The notes below the pieces were generated by a model that searched no databases, was not told where the DNA came from, and saw only the letters and a list, made by a program, of their open reading frames with translations. DNA of 6,040 bases from Bacteroidota bacterium (GTDB lineage: Bacteria > Bacteroidota > Bacteroidia > Bacteroidales > VadinHA17): NCBI GenBank assembly GCA_021816545.1, contig JAKAXP010000147.1:1-6040 (forward strand). Reading direction: 5' to 3'. Of the stretch, positions 1 to 5,995 are shown one piece after another. The position numbers were made by a program, and so were the translations under genes. Position 1 is the stretch's first letter; each line of letters begins with the position of its first letter.

Positions 1-1600
1 CCGATCTCATGTCTGCCTGGCCAAAAGCTATGGCGTCAACCGGCTCACCGTTCTGCCTGGCAAAGGTCAGCTTGAGATGCATGCCGTTGGTGCCGACAGG
101 CTGGCAGGCAAGGGTTTTGACCCTGCGCGAGGCAAACACCGGCGCCATGTTATCTGGACCGAATGGCTGGAACCGCTCAAGGTTCCGGTAAAGCTCCATG
201 GTTACATCTTCCAGGGGTATCTCCTCATCAATGTTGACGGAAGGGACAAGGTGCTCATCCCTGATAGTCTCGCTGACAAATTTTTCAAACCGCTCGCGGA
301 ACTGCTGGAGGTTCTCCTGTTTAAGGGTCAGCCCGGCAGCAAACATATGCCCGCCAAAGCTCTCAAGAAGATCAGAGCATGATTCGATTGCCTGGTACAG
401 GTCATACCCGGGCACGCTTCGGGCAGAGCCGGTGGCAAACCCGTCCTTCGATTCGGTGAGTATCACCGTAGGCCTGTAATATGTCTCGATCAGTCGCGAT
501 GCAACTATTCCTATAACACCTTTGTGCCATCCCTGGTGGAACAGCACAGTCGTACGGGCGTTTCCAGACCTGTTGTCCTCGCTCACCATACGGCGCGCCT
601 CAGATGTTATCTCGCTGTCTTTTTTCCGGCGGTCATCGTTGTTGATGTCAATGGCTTCGCAGATTGTAAGAGCTTCCTGCGGATTTTGCGATACCAGCAG
701 CTCAACGGCCCTGCTCCCCGACTCCATCCTGCCGGCAGCATTGATCCGGGGCCCGATCCGGAACACCACATCCTCAATGGCCAGCGGTTTCCGTATCTTG
801 GCCTTTTCAATGATTTTCTGAAATCCCAGGCGGGGTGAATCATTAAGCTGCTTTAACCCGTAATATGCCAGCACCCTGTTTTCGCCGGTCATCGGCACAA
901 TGTCAGACCCTATGCTGACGGCAACCAGGTCGAGGTAAGAAATTATCTTTTCAAAAGGGATATTCTGTACCTTACAGATTGCCTGCATCAGCTTGAATCC
1001 CACACCGCATCCTGACAGCTCCTTGTACGGATAACCGCATCCCGGCTGTTTGGGGTCAAGGACAGCCGTAGCCTCCGGGATGCTGTCACCCGGCAGGTGA
1101 TGGTCACATATGATAATATCTATCCCTTTTGACCGGGCATATTTCACCTTGTCAACAGCCTTGATGCCGCAGTCGAGCGCAATTATAAGCCTGCAGTTCC
1201 CCTCAGCAGCATAATCAATCCCCTTTAAAGAAAGTCCGTATCCTTCATGGTAGCGGTCCGGGATGTAATAATCAAGGCTTGAATGCCTCTCCCTCAGGAA
1301 AGAGTAAAGCATCGCCACAGATGTTGTACCGTCAACATCATAATCGCCGTACACAAGTATCTTTTCGTTTCTCGAAATTGCCGTGCTGATCCTGTCAACA
1401 GCCCTGTTCATGTCCTTCATCAGGAAGGGGTCATGCAGGGATCCGAGAGTGGGATTAAAGAATTCTTCAGCCTGGCTTTTTGTCGTGATGCCCCGCTGAG
1501 CCATCAGGCTGGCGACAGCGGCAGGCACCGCCATCTCTGTCGCCAGGGTCGTGACGACACGTGTGTCGCCCCTCTCTTTCAAGAGCCACCTTTTCTCCAT
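1..1600 (-). CDS. recJ: Single-stranded-DNA-specific exonuclease RecJ, C-terminal end cut off by the window
   Basis: RecJ is a cytoplasmic 5'-to-3' exonuclease that degrades single-stranded DNA in recombination and mismatch or base-excision repair. I translated the minus strand from the ATG at 1600 and found one unbroken frame of 533 codons to the left edge. The N-terminal DHH domain carries DYDVDGTTS (residues 86-94), LDCG (142-145) and CDHH (D166-H167-H168), which hold the metal-binding aspartates and histidines of the family. The DHHA1 domain follows, with GSARSVPGYDL (around 385-395) and SFGGH (G416-G417-H418). The last roughly 90 residues match the start of the OB-type domain. E. coli RecJ has about 577 residues, so perhaps 30-45 are missing. 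The start is supported by the MEKRW opening common in Bacteroidota RecJ and by lying 11 bp after the lipB stop; it has an A/T-rich leader and no Shine-Dalgarno. It is probably co-transcribed with lipA-lipB. No frameshift or missing motif was seen. Confidence 0.96.
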   Translation of the reverse strand, partial: MEKRWLLKERGDTRVVTTLATEMAVPAAVASLMAQRGITTKSQAEEFFNPTLGSLHDPFLMKDMNRAVDRISTAISRNEKILVYGDYDVDGTTSVAMLYSFLRERHSSLDYYIPDRYHEGYGLSLKGIDYAAEGNCRLIIALDCGIKAVDKVKYARSKGIDIIICDHHLPGDSIPEATAVLDPKQPGCGYPYKELSGCGVGFKLMQAICKVQNIPFEKIISYLDLVAVSIGSDIVPMTGENRVLAYYGLKQLNDSPRLGFQKIIEKAKIRKPLAIEDVVFRIGPRINAAGRMESGSRAVELLVSQNPQEALTICEAIDINNDDRRKKDSEITSEARRMVSEDNRSGNARTTVLFHQGWHKGVIGIVASRLIETYYRPTVILTESKDGFATGSARSVPGYDLYQAIESCSDLLESFGGHMFAAGLTLKQENLQQFRERFEKFVSETIRDEHLVPSVNIDEEIPLEDVTMELYRNLERFQPFGPDNMAPVFASRRVKTLACQPVGTNGMHLKLTFARQNGEPVDAIAFGQADMRS

Positions 1601-1611
1601 TATATTTATTT

Positions 1612-2319
1612 TTAATAATATTCATATCCGAAGACCTCCCTCATTGAGTCATACATAACCCGCTTAACATCCTCCATTGCAATCTTTCGCCCCGTCTCTT
1701 TCTCAATGCTTGTCACACCTTTGTCGGTGAAGCCGCATGGGTTGATATGGTTAAAATAGGAGAGGTCAGTGCTTACGTTGAGAGCGAAGCCGTGCATCGT
1801 CACGAATCTCGAGGCCCTTACGCCAATTGCACAAATCTTTCTTGCAAGGGCACCTTTGCCAGGATCAATCCAGACTCCTGTGGCGCCCTCCAGGCGGCTC
1901 CCTTCAATACCGAAACGGGAGATACACCTGATAATTGCTTCTTCAAGCAGTTGAATATATTCGCGAAGCCCTATCCCCAAACCATCCAGGTCGAAGATGG
2001 GATACCCTACCAGCTGGCCGGGACCGTGATATGTGATGTCACCGCCCCTGTCGATCCTGTAGAACGATGCATCGCGGGCCTGCAACTGGATGTAGTCAAG
2101 CAGCAGGTTCTGTTCCGAGCCGCTCTTGCCAAGGGTATAAACATGATTGTGTTCAACAAAGATGAGACGGTCAGGAGTCAAGGCCCCGTCAGATGCAGGC
2201 GCTCTCTTCTCTTCCACCTTGGCACTGAAGAACCGCTCCTGGTAATCCCAGGTCTCCTTGTAATCTCTTAAGCCAAGATCATCAAATATCACCTTTGCGC
2301 CGACATTGTTCATAATCAT
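1612..2319 (-). CDS. lipB: Octanoyl-[acyl-carrier-protein]:protein N-octanoyltransferase LipB
   Basis: LipB transfers octanoate from octanoyl-ACP to the lipoyl-domain lysine of 2-oxoacid dehydrogenase E2 subunits and GcvH, the first step of de novo lipoylation in the cytoplasm. The 235-residue product has the family signatures in order: VEHNHVYTLGKSG (55-67), RGGDITYHGPGQLVGYP (91-107), the catalytic lysine in ARKICAIGV (K161), MHGFALNV (175-182), and the acyl-carrying cysteine in HINPCG (C195). Length is normal for the family. The start is uncertain by two codons, because ATG codons occur at 2319 and 2313 (M1 and M3) and neither has a clear Shine-Dalgarno. The gene lies 39 bp after lipA and 11 bp before recJ on the same strand. 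I saw no promoter of the phylum type in the 39-bp gap, which fits read-through from lipA. Function is as sure as sequence motifs allow. Confidence 0.97.
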   Translation of the reverse strand: MIMNNVGAKVIFDDLGLRDYKETWDYQERFFSAKVEEKRAPASDGALTPDRLIFVEHNHVYTLGKSGSEQNLLLDYIQLQARDASFYRIDRGGDITYHGPGQLVGYPIFDLDGLGIGLREYIQLLEEAIIRCISRFGIEGSRLEGATGVWIDPGKGALARKICAIGVRASRFVTMHGFALNVSTDLSYFNHINPCGFTDKGVTSIEKETGRKIAMEDVKRVMYDSMREVFGYEYY

Positions 2320-2358
2320 CTGTCAATATATCTGCCCGGGTAATTGTAAATTTCGCCC

Positions 2359-3210
2359 TCAGCCCTGCACATGCTTCTCCGCATGAAAGGAGCTTCTGAC
2401 AAGCGGACTGCTCTCAACAAACTCAAAACCAATCTCAAAACCCCTCTTCCTGTACTTCTCAAATTTCTCTGGCGTAACATATTCTACCACAGGCATATGT
2501 TCAAGGCTCGGGGCAAGGTACTGACCGATTGTCACAATTCTGCAACCGGTTGCAAAAAGGTCTTTCAGGGATTCGTTAACCTCATCTTCAGTTTCACCAA
2601 GGCCCAGCATAATACCAGACTTGGCGCGTACACCCCGCGAAGCTATATGTCTCAGGACTGCCAGGCTTACCTCGTATTTTGCAACTGACCTGATCAGCGG
2701 CGTGAGGCGCCTGACGGTCTCAATATTGTGCGAAATCACTTCCGGGCCGGCATTAATTACCCTGTCAATATCTGCCGTATTTCCCCGGAAATCGGGAATG
2801 AGCGTCTCGATCGTCACACCGGGGTTTACCTCCTTTATTCTCCTGATTGTCTGAGCCCAGTGATACGAGCCGCCGTCAGGCAGGTCATCACGGTCAACTG
2901 ATGTGATGACACAATGCTTCAGGTGCATGGTTTTCACAGCCTGTGCCACTCTTTCCGGTTCTCCCGTATCAGGAGGAATGGGCCTGCCGCTCTTCGTTCC
3001 GCAGAACTTACATGACCTGGTACAGATGTCACCAAGGATCATCAGGGTGGCAGTGCCGGCATTCCAGCACTCCCCTATGTTCGGGCAGTTGCCCGAGGTG
3101 CATATTGTATGCAGACGATGGCTCTCCACAAGCTTCTTCACCATTGTGTAGCTCTCCCCGCTTGCCCTCTCCATCCTGAGCCATGATGGCAATCGCCTCG
3201 TGCCTGTCAT
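2359..3210 (-). CDS. lipA: Lipoyl synthase LipA, radical SAM enzyme
   Basis: LipA inserts two sulfur atoms into the octanoyl chain placed by LipB, giving the lipoyl cofactor; it uses S-adenosylmethionine and two [4Fe-4S] clusters. The 283-residue product shows the auxiliary-cluster cysteines C37, C42 and C48 (CTSGNCPNIGEC), the radical-SAM CxxxCxxC motif C63-C67-C70 (CTRSCKFC), TSVDRDDLPDGG (103-114), GIMLGLGE (199-206) and the C-terminal RSSFHAEKH (272-280), whose serine pair includes the unusual ligand of the auxiliary cluster. The usual form of that motif is RSSY, so F275 is a mild variation. I chose the ATG at 3210, which opens MTGTRRLPSWL at the normal distance before the first cysteine. 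The frame stays open far upstream, but that part lies antisense to dat and has no LipA character. A promoter-like element sits about 30 bp upstream of the start. LipA leads the lipA-lipB-recJ cluster. Confidence 0.97.
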   Translation of the reverse strand: MTGTRRLPSWLRMERASGESYTMVKKLVESHRLHTICTSGNCPNIGECWNAGTATLMILGDICTRSCKFCGTKSGRPIPPDTGEPERVAQAVKTMHLKHCVITSVDRDDLPDGGSYHWAQTIRRIKEVNPGVTIETLIPDFRGNTADIDRVINAGPEVISHNIETVRRLTPLIRSVAKYEVSLAVLRHIASRGVRAKSGIMLGLGETEDEVNESLKDLFATGCRIVTIGQYLAPSLEHMPVVEYVTPEKFEKYRKRGFEIGFEFVESSPLVRSSFHAEKHVQG

Positions 3211-3240
3211 AATTAATGATTCCCTGAATTCATGAATATG

Positions 3241-3248
3241 CAAAGGTA
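3241..3248 (-). promoter_or_regulatory. Putative -7 element of the lipA promoter
   Basis: On the minus strand this reads TACCTTTG, a full match to the TAnnTTTG -7 consensus of the Bacteroidota primary sigma factor. Its distance to the lipA ATG at 3210 would give a leader of roughly 20-30 bases. No good TTTG -33 element lies 19-21 bases upstream, so support is from the -7 match, its place in a divergent intergenic region and its near-identity to the lysS element. The start of transcription is inferred, not seen. Confidence 0.55.
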
Positions 3249-3276
3249 CATAATTAAAACTACGGATGGGGTGATT

Positions 3277-3310
3277 TTTGAATGACCGAAGCAACGAAAG
3301 TGTATCTTTG
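3277..3310 (+). promoter_or_regulatory. Putative promoter of the dat gene
   Basis: TTTG at 3277-3280 and TATCTTTG at 3303-3310 match the TTTG / TAnnTTTG promoter of Bacteroidota with a 22-base spacer, slightly longer than the usual 19-21. It lies in the divergent lipA-dat intergenic region and would give dat a leader of about 80 bases. No strong hairpin or known riboswitch was recognised in that leader. Confidence 0.5.
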
Positions 3311-3399
3311 ATGGATATAATTCCGCGACCCTGTGAAGGGTGGAATGTGGTGCGAGGGTGCGTGAATTTGCGGACCTGAAGGATCAAAGTTTTTAAAAT

Positions 3400-4257
3400 A
3401 TGGATGAGGTTTTTCTTAACGGACAGTTCGTCCCGCGGGACAAGGCAATGATCAGTCCCGACGACAGGGGTTTTCTCCTGGGAGACAGTATTTATGAAGT
3501 AATCCGCTGGTACGGAGGCTATTTTTTTGATCTCAGCGGCCATGCCGCGAGGCTGAGGCGCAGCCTTCACGAGACCCGGATCATCTGGGATGATGATTCG
3601 AAATTTGAGGAGATTGCGGGAGAGCTTATACAGCGAAACGGCCTGGGAACTGAGTGTGCAATTGTTTATTTCCAGGTCACCCGCGGGGTTGCACCGCGTA
3701 CCCACGCGTTTCCGGATCCGCCTGTGAAGCCTACAGTCTACGGTTTCGCACGCAGGCAAAGCATAAACACCCTGGCAGCCGAGCAGGGAGTCGGCATCTG
3801 GCTTACACCTGATCCCCGGTGGAACCGGTGTGATATCAAGACCACCGCCCTGATCGCCAATATCCTGCCCTACCAGGAGGCACATGACAGGGGATTCGCT
3901 GAGGTATGCTTCGTACGTAACGGCGTTGTGACCGAAGGGGCACATTCAAATATCTTTTTTGTCAGGGGCGAAACACTTTACACACATCCCGAAAACAATG
4001 GCATACTCTCGGGCATAACCAGGAAAAATGTTATCGCTGTTGCGAAAGGCAATGGCATAAGCGTGGCGGAAGAAGCTGTGGCAGCAGATATGATCCCATA
4101 CATGAATGAGGCTTTCATCACCAACACCACAGGTGAGATTGTACCTGTAACCCGGATCAGCGAACAGGTGATTGGTGAAGGAACCCCGGGAACTCTGACC
4201 CGCCGGTTGCAGAGGCTGCTTCGCGAGCATATCCAGTCACTGGATCCGAACCATTAA
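3400..4257 (+). CDS. dat: Class IV PLP-dependent aminotransferase, probably D-amino-acid (D-alanine) aminotransferase
   Basis: Class IV (BCAT-fold) aminotransferases use pyridoxal phosphate. The D-amino-acid branch interconverts D-alanine and D-glutamate with their 2-oxoacids, supplying peptidoglycan precursors in the cytoplasm. The 285-residue product aligns by eye along its length with Bacillus D-amino-acid aminotransferase. It has DRGFLLGDSIYEVI (22-35, with Y32), HAARL (R51, phosphate site), QVTRGVAPRTHAFP (92-105), DIKTTALIAN with the PLP lysine K147, VVTEGAHSNIF (E179, pyridine-nitrogen contact) and YTHPENNGILSGITR (194-208). R100 and H102 correspond to the arginine-histidine pair that traps the substrate carboxylate in D-amino-acid enzymes, which is why I prefer this over branched-chain aminotransferase or aminodeoxychorismate lyase. 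Substrate is still inference. The ATG at 3400 gives the expected N-terminus; the leader is A/T-rich without a Shine-Dalgarno. It is divergent from lipA and 192 bp upstream of lysS on the same strand. Confidence 0.9.
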   Translation: MDEVFLNGQFVPRDKAMISPDDRGFLLGDSIYEVIRWYGGYFFDLSGHAARLRRSLHETRIIWDDDSKFEEIAGELIQRNGLGTECAIVYFQVTRGVAPRTHAFPDPPVKPTVYGFARRQSINTLAAEQGVGIWLTPDPRWNRCDIKTTALIANILPYQEAHDRGFAEVCFVRNGVVTEGAHSNIFFVRGETLYTHPENNGILSGITRKNVIAVAKGNGISVAEEAVAADMIPYMNEAFITNTTGEIVPVTRISEQVIGEGTPGTLTRRLQRLLREHIQSLDPNH

Positions 4258-4283
4258 GCTTCTTCCTGCCATCATCCATCCTG

Positions 4284-4297
4284 GACCAGGCCTGGTC
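4284..4297. other. Perfect 14-bp palindrome after dat (possible weak terminator stem or protein-binding site)
   Basis: GACCAGGCCTGGTC is a perfect inverted repeat 26 bases after the dat stop. As RNA it can only form a five-pair stem with a GGCC loop, and it is followed by TTTC rather than a long T run, so as an intrinsic terminator it is weak. A dimeric DNA-binding site, or chance, are equally possible. Confidence 0.35.
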
Positions 4298-4328
4298 TTT
4301 CGGGCCCACGTTTTCACCCAAAACTCAC

Positions 4329-4400
4329 ACTGCCGACTGGTACTGCCAACTGGTACTGCCAACTGGTACTGCCGACTGCTGACCGGTACTGCCGACTACC
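4329..4400. repeat. 13-bp tandem repeat array, about five units, between dat and lysS
   Basis: The unit is ACTGCCRACTGGT. Copies lie at 4329-4341, 4342-4354 and 4355-4367. A fourth copy, 4368-4387, is lengthened to 20 bp by seven bases (ACTGCCGACTG then CTGACCGGT), and a degenerate fifth lies at 4388-4400. Copies two and three are identical. The heptamer TACTGCC recurs at 4341, 4354, 4367 and 4387. The array is non-coding and ends immediately before the lysS promoter. Its reverse complement, GGCAGTA, is repeated after lysS. Confidence 0.9.
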
Positions 4401-4401
4401 T

Positions 4402-4432
4402 ATTGTCGATTGCCTTCATTATAGTACCTTTG
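4402..4432 (+). promoter_or_regulatory. Putative lysS promoter
   Basis: ATTG at 4402-4405 (three of four bases of TTTG) and TACCTTTG at 4425-4432 (full match to TAnnTTTG) are separated by 19 bases, the canonical Bacteroidota spacing. The -7 element ends 17 bases before the lysS ATG, predicting a very short leader, which is common for this phylum's Shine-Dalgarno-independent genes. It implies lysS has its own promoter rather than depending on dat. Confidence 0.65.
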
Positions 4433-4448
4433 CAAAAATTTTTCAAAG
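4428..4448. other. Near-perfect inverted repeat between the -7 element and the lysS start codon
   Basis: CTTTG, C, AAAAATTTTT, CAAAG forms an almost perfect palindrome with one extra C at 4433. It overlaps the -7 element and ends one base before the lysS ATG. It may be an operator, a weak leader hairpin or merely the A/T-rich leader typical of these genes. Confidence 0.35.
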
Positions 4449-4449
4449 C

Positions 4450-5961
4450 ATGAGCATACCCCAACTTAGCGAACAGGAACTGGTTCGCAGGCAATCACTT
4501 GAAGAGATACGCAAACTTGGTATTGATCCGTACCCGGCAGCAATGTTCCCTGTCAATACAACTGCTGCGGAAATACTGGCCGGCTTCAGCGACACCGAAG
4601 ACAAATTCCCTGATGTATGCCTCGCAGGCCGGATCATGAGCCGCCGCATAATGGGCAATGCATCCTTCGCCGAGCTGATGGACTCATCGGGCCGGATACA
4701 GATATATGTACGGCGTGACGATCTCTGCCCCGGTGAGGACAAGACTCTGTATAATACCCTGTTTAAGAAACTCCTTGATATCGGAGATATAATAGGCGTG
4801 AAGGGTTTTGCCTTCCGTACCCAGATGGGCGAGATAACCGTGCACGTGAAGGAACTTGTGCTTCTCAGCAAATCACTTCGCCCCCTGCCGGTCGTCAAGG
4901 AAAAGGACGGCATCCTTTATGATGCGGTCACTGATCCTGAAATGCGTTACCGCCAGCGGTACGTTGACCTCATAATCAATCCGCAGGTGCGTGAAACATT
5001 CCGCAAGCGCACCCAGATCATCAGATCAATGCGTGAGCTTTTCGATTCCTATGGTTACCTTGAGGTTGAAACCCCAGTGCTTCAGCCTATTCCTGGCGGC
5101 GCCGCTGCAAGACCGTTCATTACCCATCACAATGCACTTGACATTCCTCTTTACCTCCGCATAGCGGACGAACTTTACCTGAAGCGCCTCATAGTTGGCG
5201 GATATGATGGTGTCTATGAATTTGCGAAGGACTTCCGCAATGAGGGTATGGACCGCACCCACAACCCGGAATTCACCGTGATGGAGATCTACGTTGCCTA
5301 CAAGGACTACAACTGGATGATGGAGTTCACCGAAATGATTCTTGAGAAGGTGGCCATGGACCTGCACGGCACGACAAAAGTCCCGCTGGGGGATCATGTT
5401 ATAGACTACAAGGCCCCTTACAGGCGCATTTCAATGACAGACGCCATTAAGGAATATGCCGGTATAGACATCACTGACATGAGCGAGGAAGACCTTCGCC
5501 GCGAATGCGACAGGATGGACATCGGACACTCGCCTTCCATGGGCAAGGGAAAGCTGATTGACCAGATCTTCGGAGAGAAGTGTGAACATCACTTCATACA
5601 GCCAACATTTATCATAGATTACCCGCAGGAGACCTCTCCGCTGACGAAAAAGCACCGGAGCAAGCACGGCATGACAGAACGTTTTGAGCTTATGGTCAAC
5701 GGCAAGGAACTGGCCAACGCATACTCGGAACTGAATGACCCGATCGACCAGCTTGAGAGGTTCCAGGATCAGCTCCGTCTTTCAGAAAAGGGAGATGATG
5801 AAGCCATGTTCATTGACATGGACTTCGTCAGGGCACTTGAATACGGCATGCCTCCAACCTCAGGGATGGGAATGGGTATCGACAGGCTGACAATGTTCAT
5901 GACCAACCAGCCCTCAATACAGGATGTGCTGTTCTTCCCGCAGATGAAACCTGAGGTTTAG
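4450..5961 (+). CDS. lysS: Lysyl-tRNA synthetase, class II (LysRS)
   Basis: LysRS charges tRNA-Lys with lysine using ATP, through a lysyl-adenylate, in the cytoplasm. The 503-residue product has the class II layout: an N-terminal helix with DPYP (26-29), an OB-fold anticodon-binding domain (about 57-150), then the catalytic core. Motif 1 lies around YGYLEVETPVL (201-211). IPGGAAARPFITHHNALD follows (214-231). Motif 2 is FRNEG (262-266) leading into RTHNPEFTVMEIY, and motif 3 is GMGMGIDRL (472-480) with the ATP-binding arginine R479. NGKELANAYSELNDP (417-431) is the lysine-pocket region. Length is close to E. coli LysRS (505); from memory, some Bacteroides LysRS carry a longer C-terminal tail, which is absent here, as the protein ends soon after motif 3. 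The ATG at 4450 follows a strong promoter match and gives the expected N-terminus; there is no Shine-Dalgarno. It is probably transcribed alone or with a following gene. Confidence 0.98.
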   Translation: MSIPQLSEQELVRRQSLEEIRKLGIDPYPAAMFPVNTTAAEILAGFSDTEDKFPDVCLAGRIMSRRIMGNASFAELMDSSGRIQIYVRRDDLCPGEDKTLYNTLFKKLLDIGDIIGVKGFAFRTQMGEITVHVKELVLLSKSLRPLPVVKEKDGILYDAVTDPEMRYRQRYVDLIINPQVRETFRKRTQIIRSMRELFDSYGYLEVETPVLQPIPGGAAARPFITHHNALDIPLYLRIADELYLKRLIVGGYDGVYEFAKDFRNEGMDRTHNPEFTVMEIYVAYKDYNWMMEFTEMILEKVAMDLHGTTKVPLGDHVIDYKAPYRRISMTDAIKEYAGIDITDMSEEDLRRECDRMDIGHSPSMGKGKLIDQIFGEKCEHHFIQPTFIIDYPQETSPLTKKHRSKHGMTERFELMVNGKELANAYSELNDPIDQLERFQDQLRLSEKGDDEAMFIDMDFVRALEYGMPPTSGMGMGIDRLTMFMTNQPSIQDVLFFPQMKPEV

Positions 5962-5995
5962 GCAGTAGCCAAGAGGCAATAGGCAGTAGGCAGTA
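5961..5995. repeat. Heptamer tandem repeat directly after lysS
   Basis: Five consecutive 7-base units read GGCAGTA, GCCAAGA, GGCAATA, GGCAGTA, GGCAGTA. The first G is the last base of the lysS TAG stop. GGCAGTA is the exact reverse complement of the TACTGCC heptamer in the array upstream of lysS. No terminator hairpin with a T run was seen here. Confidence 0.8.

Noticed and set aside
77..838. Several plus-strand open frames of 90-105 codons (77-382, 198-479, 524-838).
   Set aside because: All lie antisense to the unbroken, motif-rich recJ frame and their translations show no family signature.
1747..2271. A 174-codon plus-strand open frame.
   Set aside because: It is antisense to lipB, whose catalytic motifs are all intact; the translation looks like a reverse-strand shadow.
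3232..3285. A 17-codon plus-strand open frame before dat, as a possible leader peptide.
   Set aside because: It lies upstream of and across the predicted -33 element of the dat promoter, so it would not be on that transcript; no ribosome-binding signal or residue bias supports it.
3211..3945. The lipA reading frame stays open on the minus strand for about 245 codons upstream of the chosen start.
   Set aside because: The extension runs through the promoter-bearing intergenic region and then antisense to dat, has no recognisable LipA or other domain, and would more than double the N-terminal part of a protein whose normal start fits the ATG at 3210.
4329..4400. Possible CRISPR-like array.
   Set aside because: The units are only 13 bp and directly adjacent, with no unique spacers of regular length, and no cas gene is present.
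4258..4449. A riboswitch or T-box-like leader before lysS.
   Set aside because: The predicted promoter lies only about 20 bases before the ATG, leaving no room for a structured leader, and no specifier hairpin, T-box sequence or terminator was recognisable.
4443..4913. A 156-codon minus-strand open frame at the 5' end of lysS, serine- and arginine-rich.
   Set aside because: It is antisense to lysS, and the biased composition is what a complementary-strand shadow gives.
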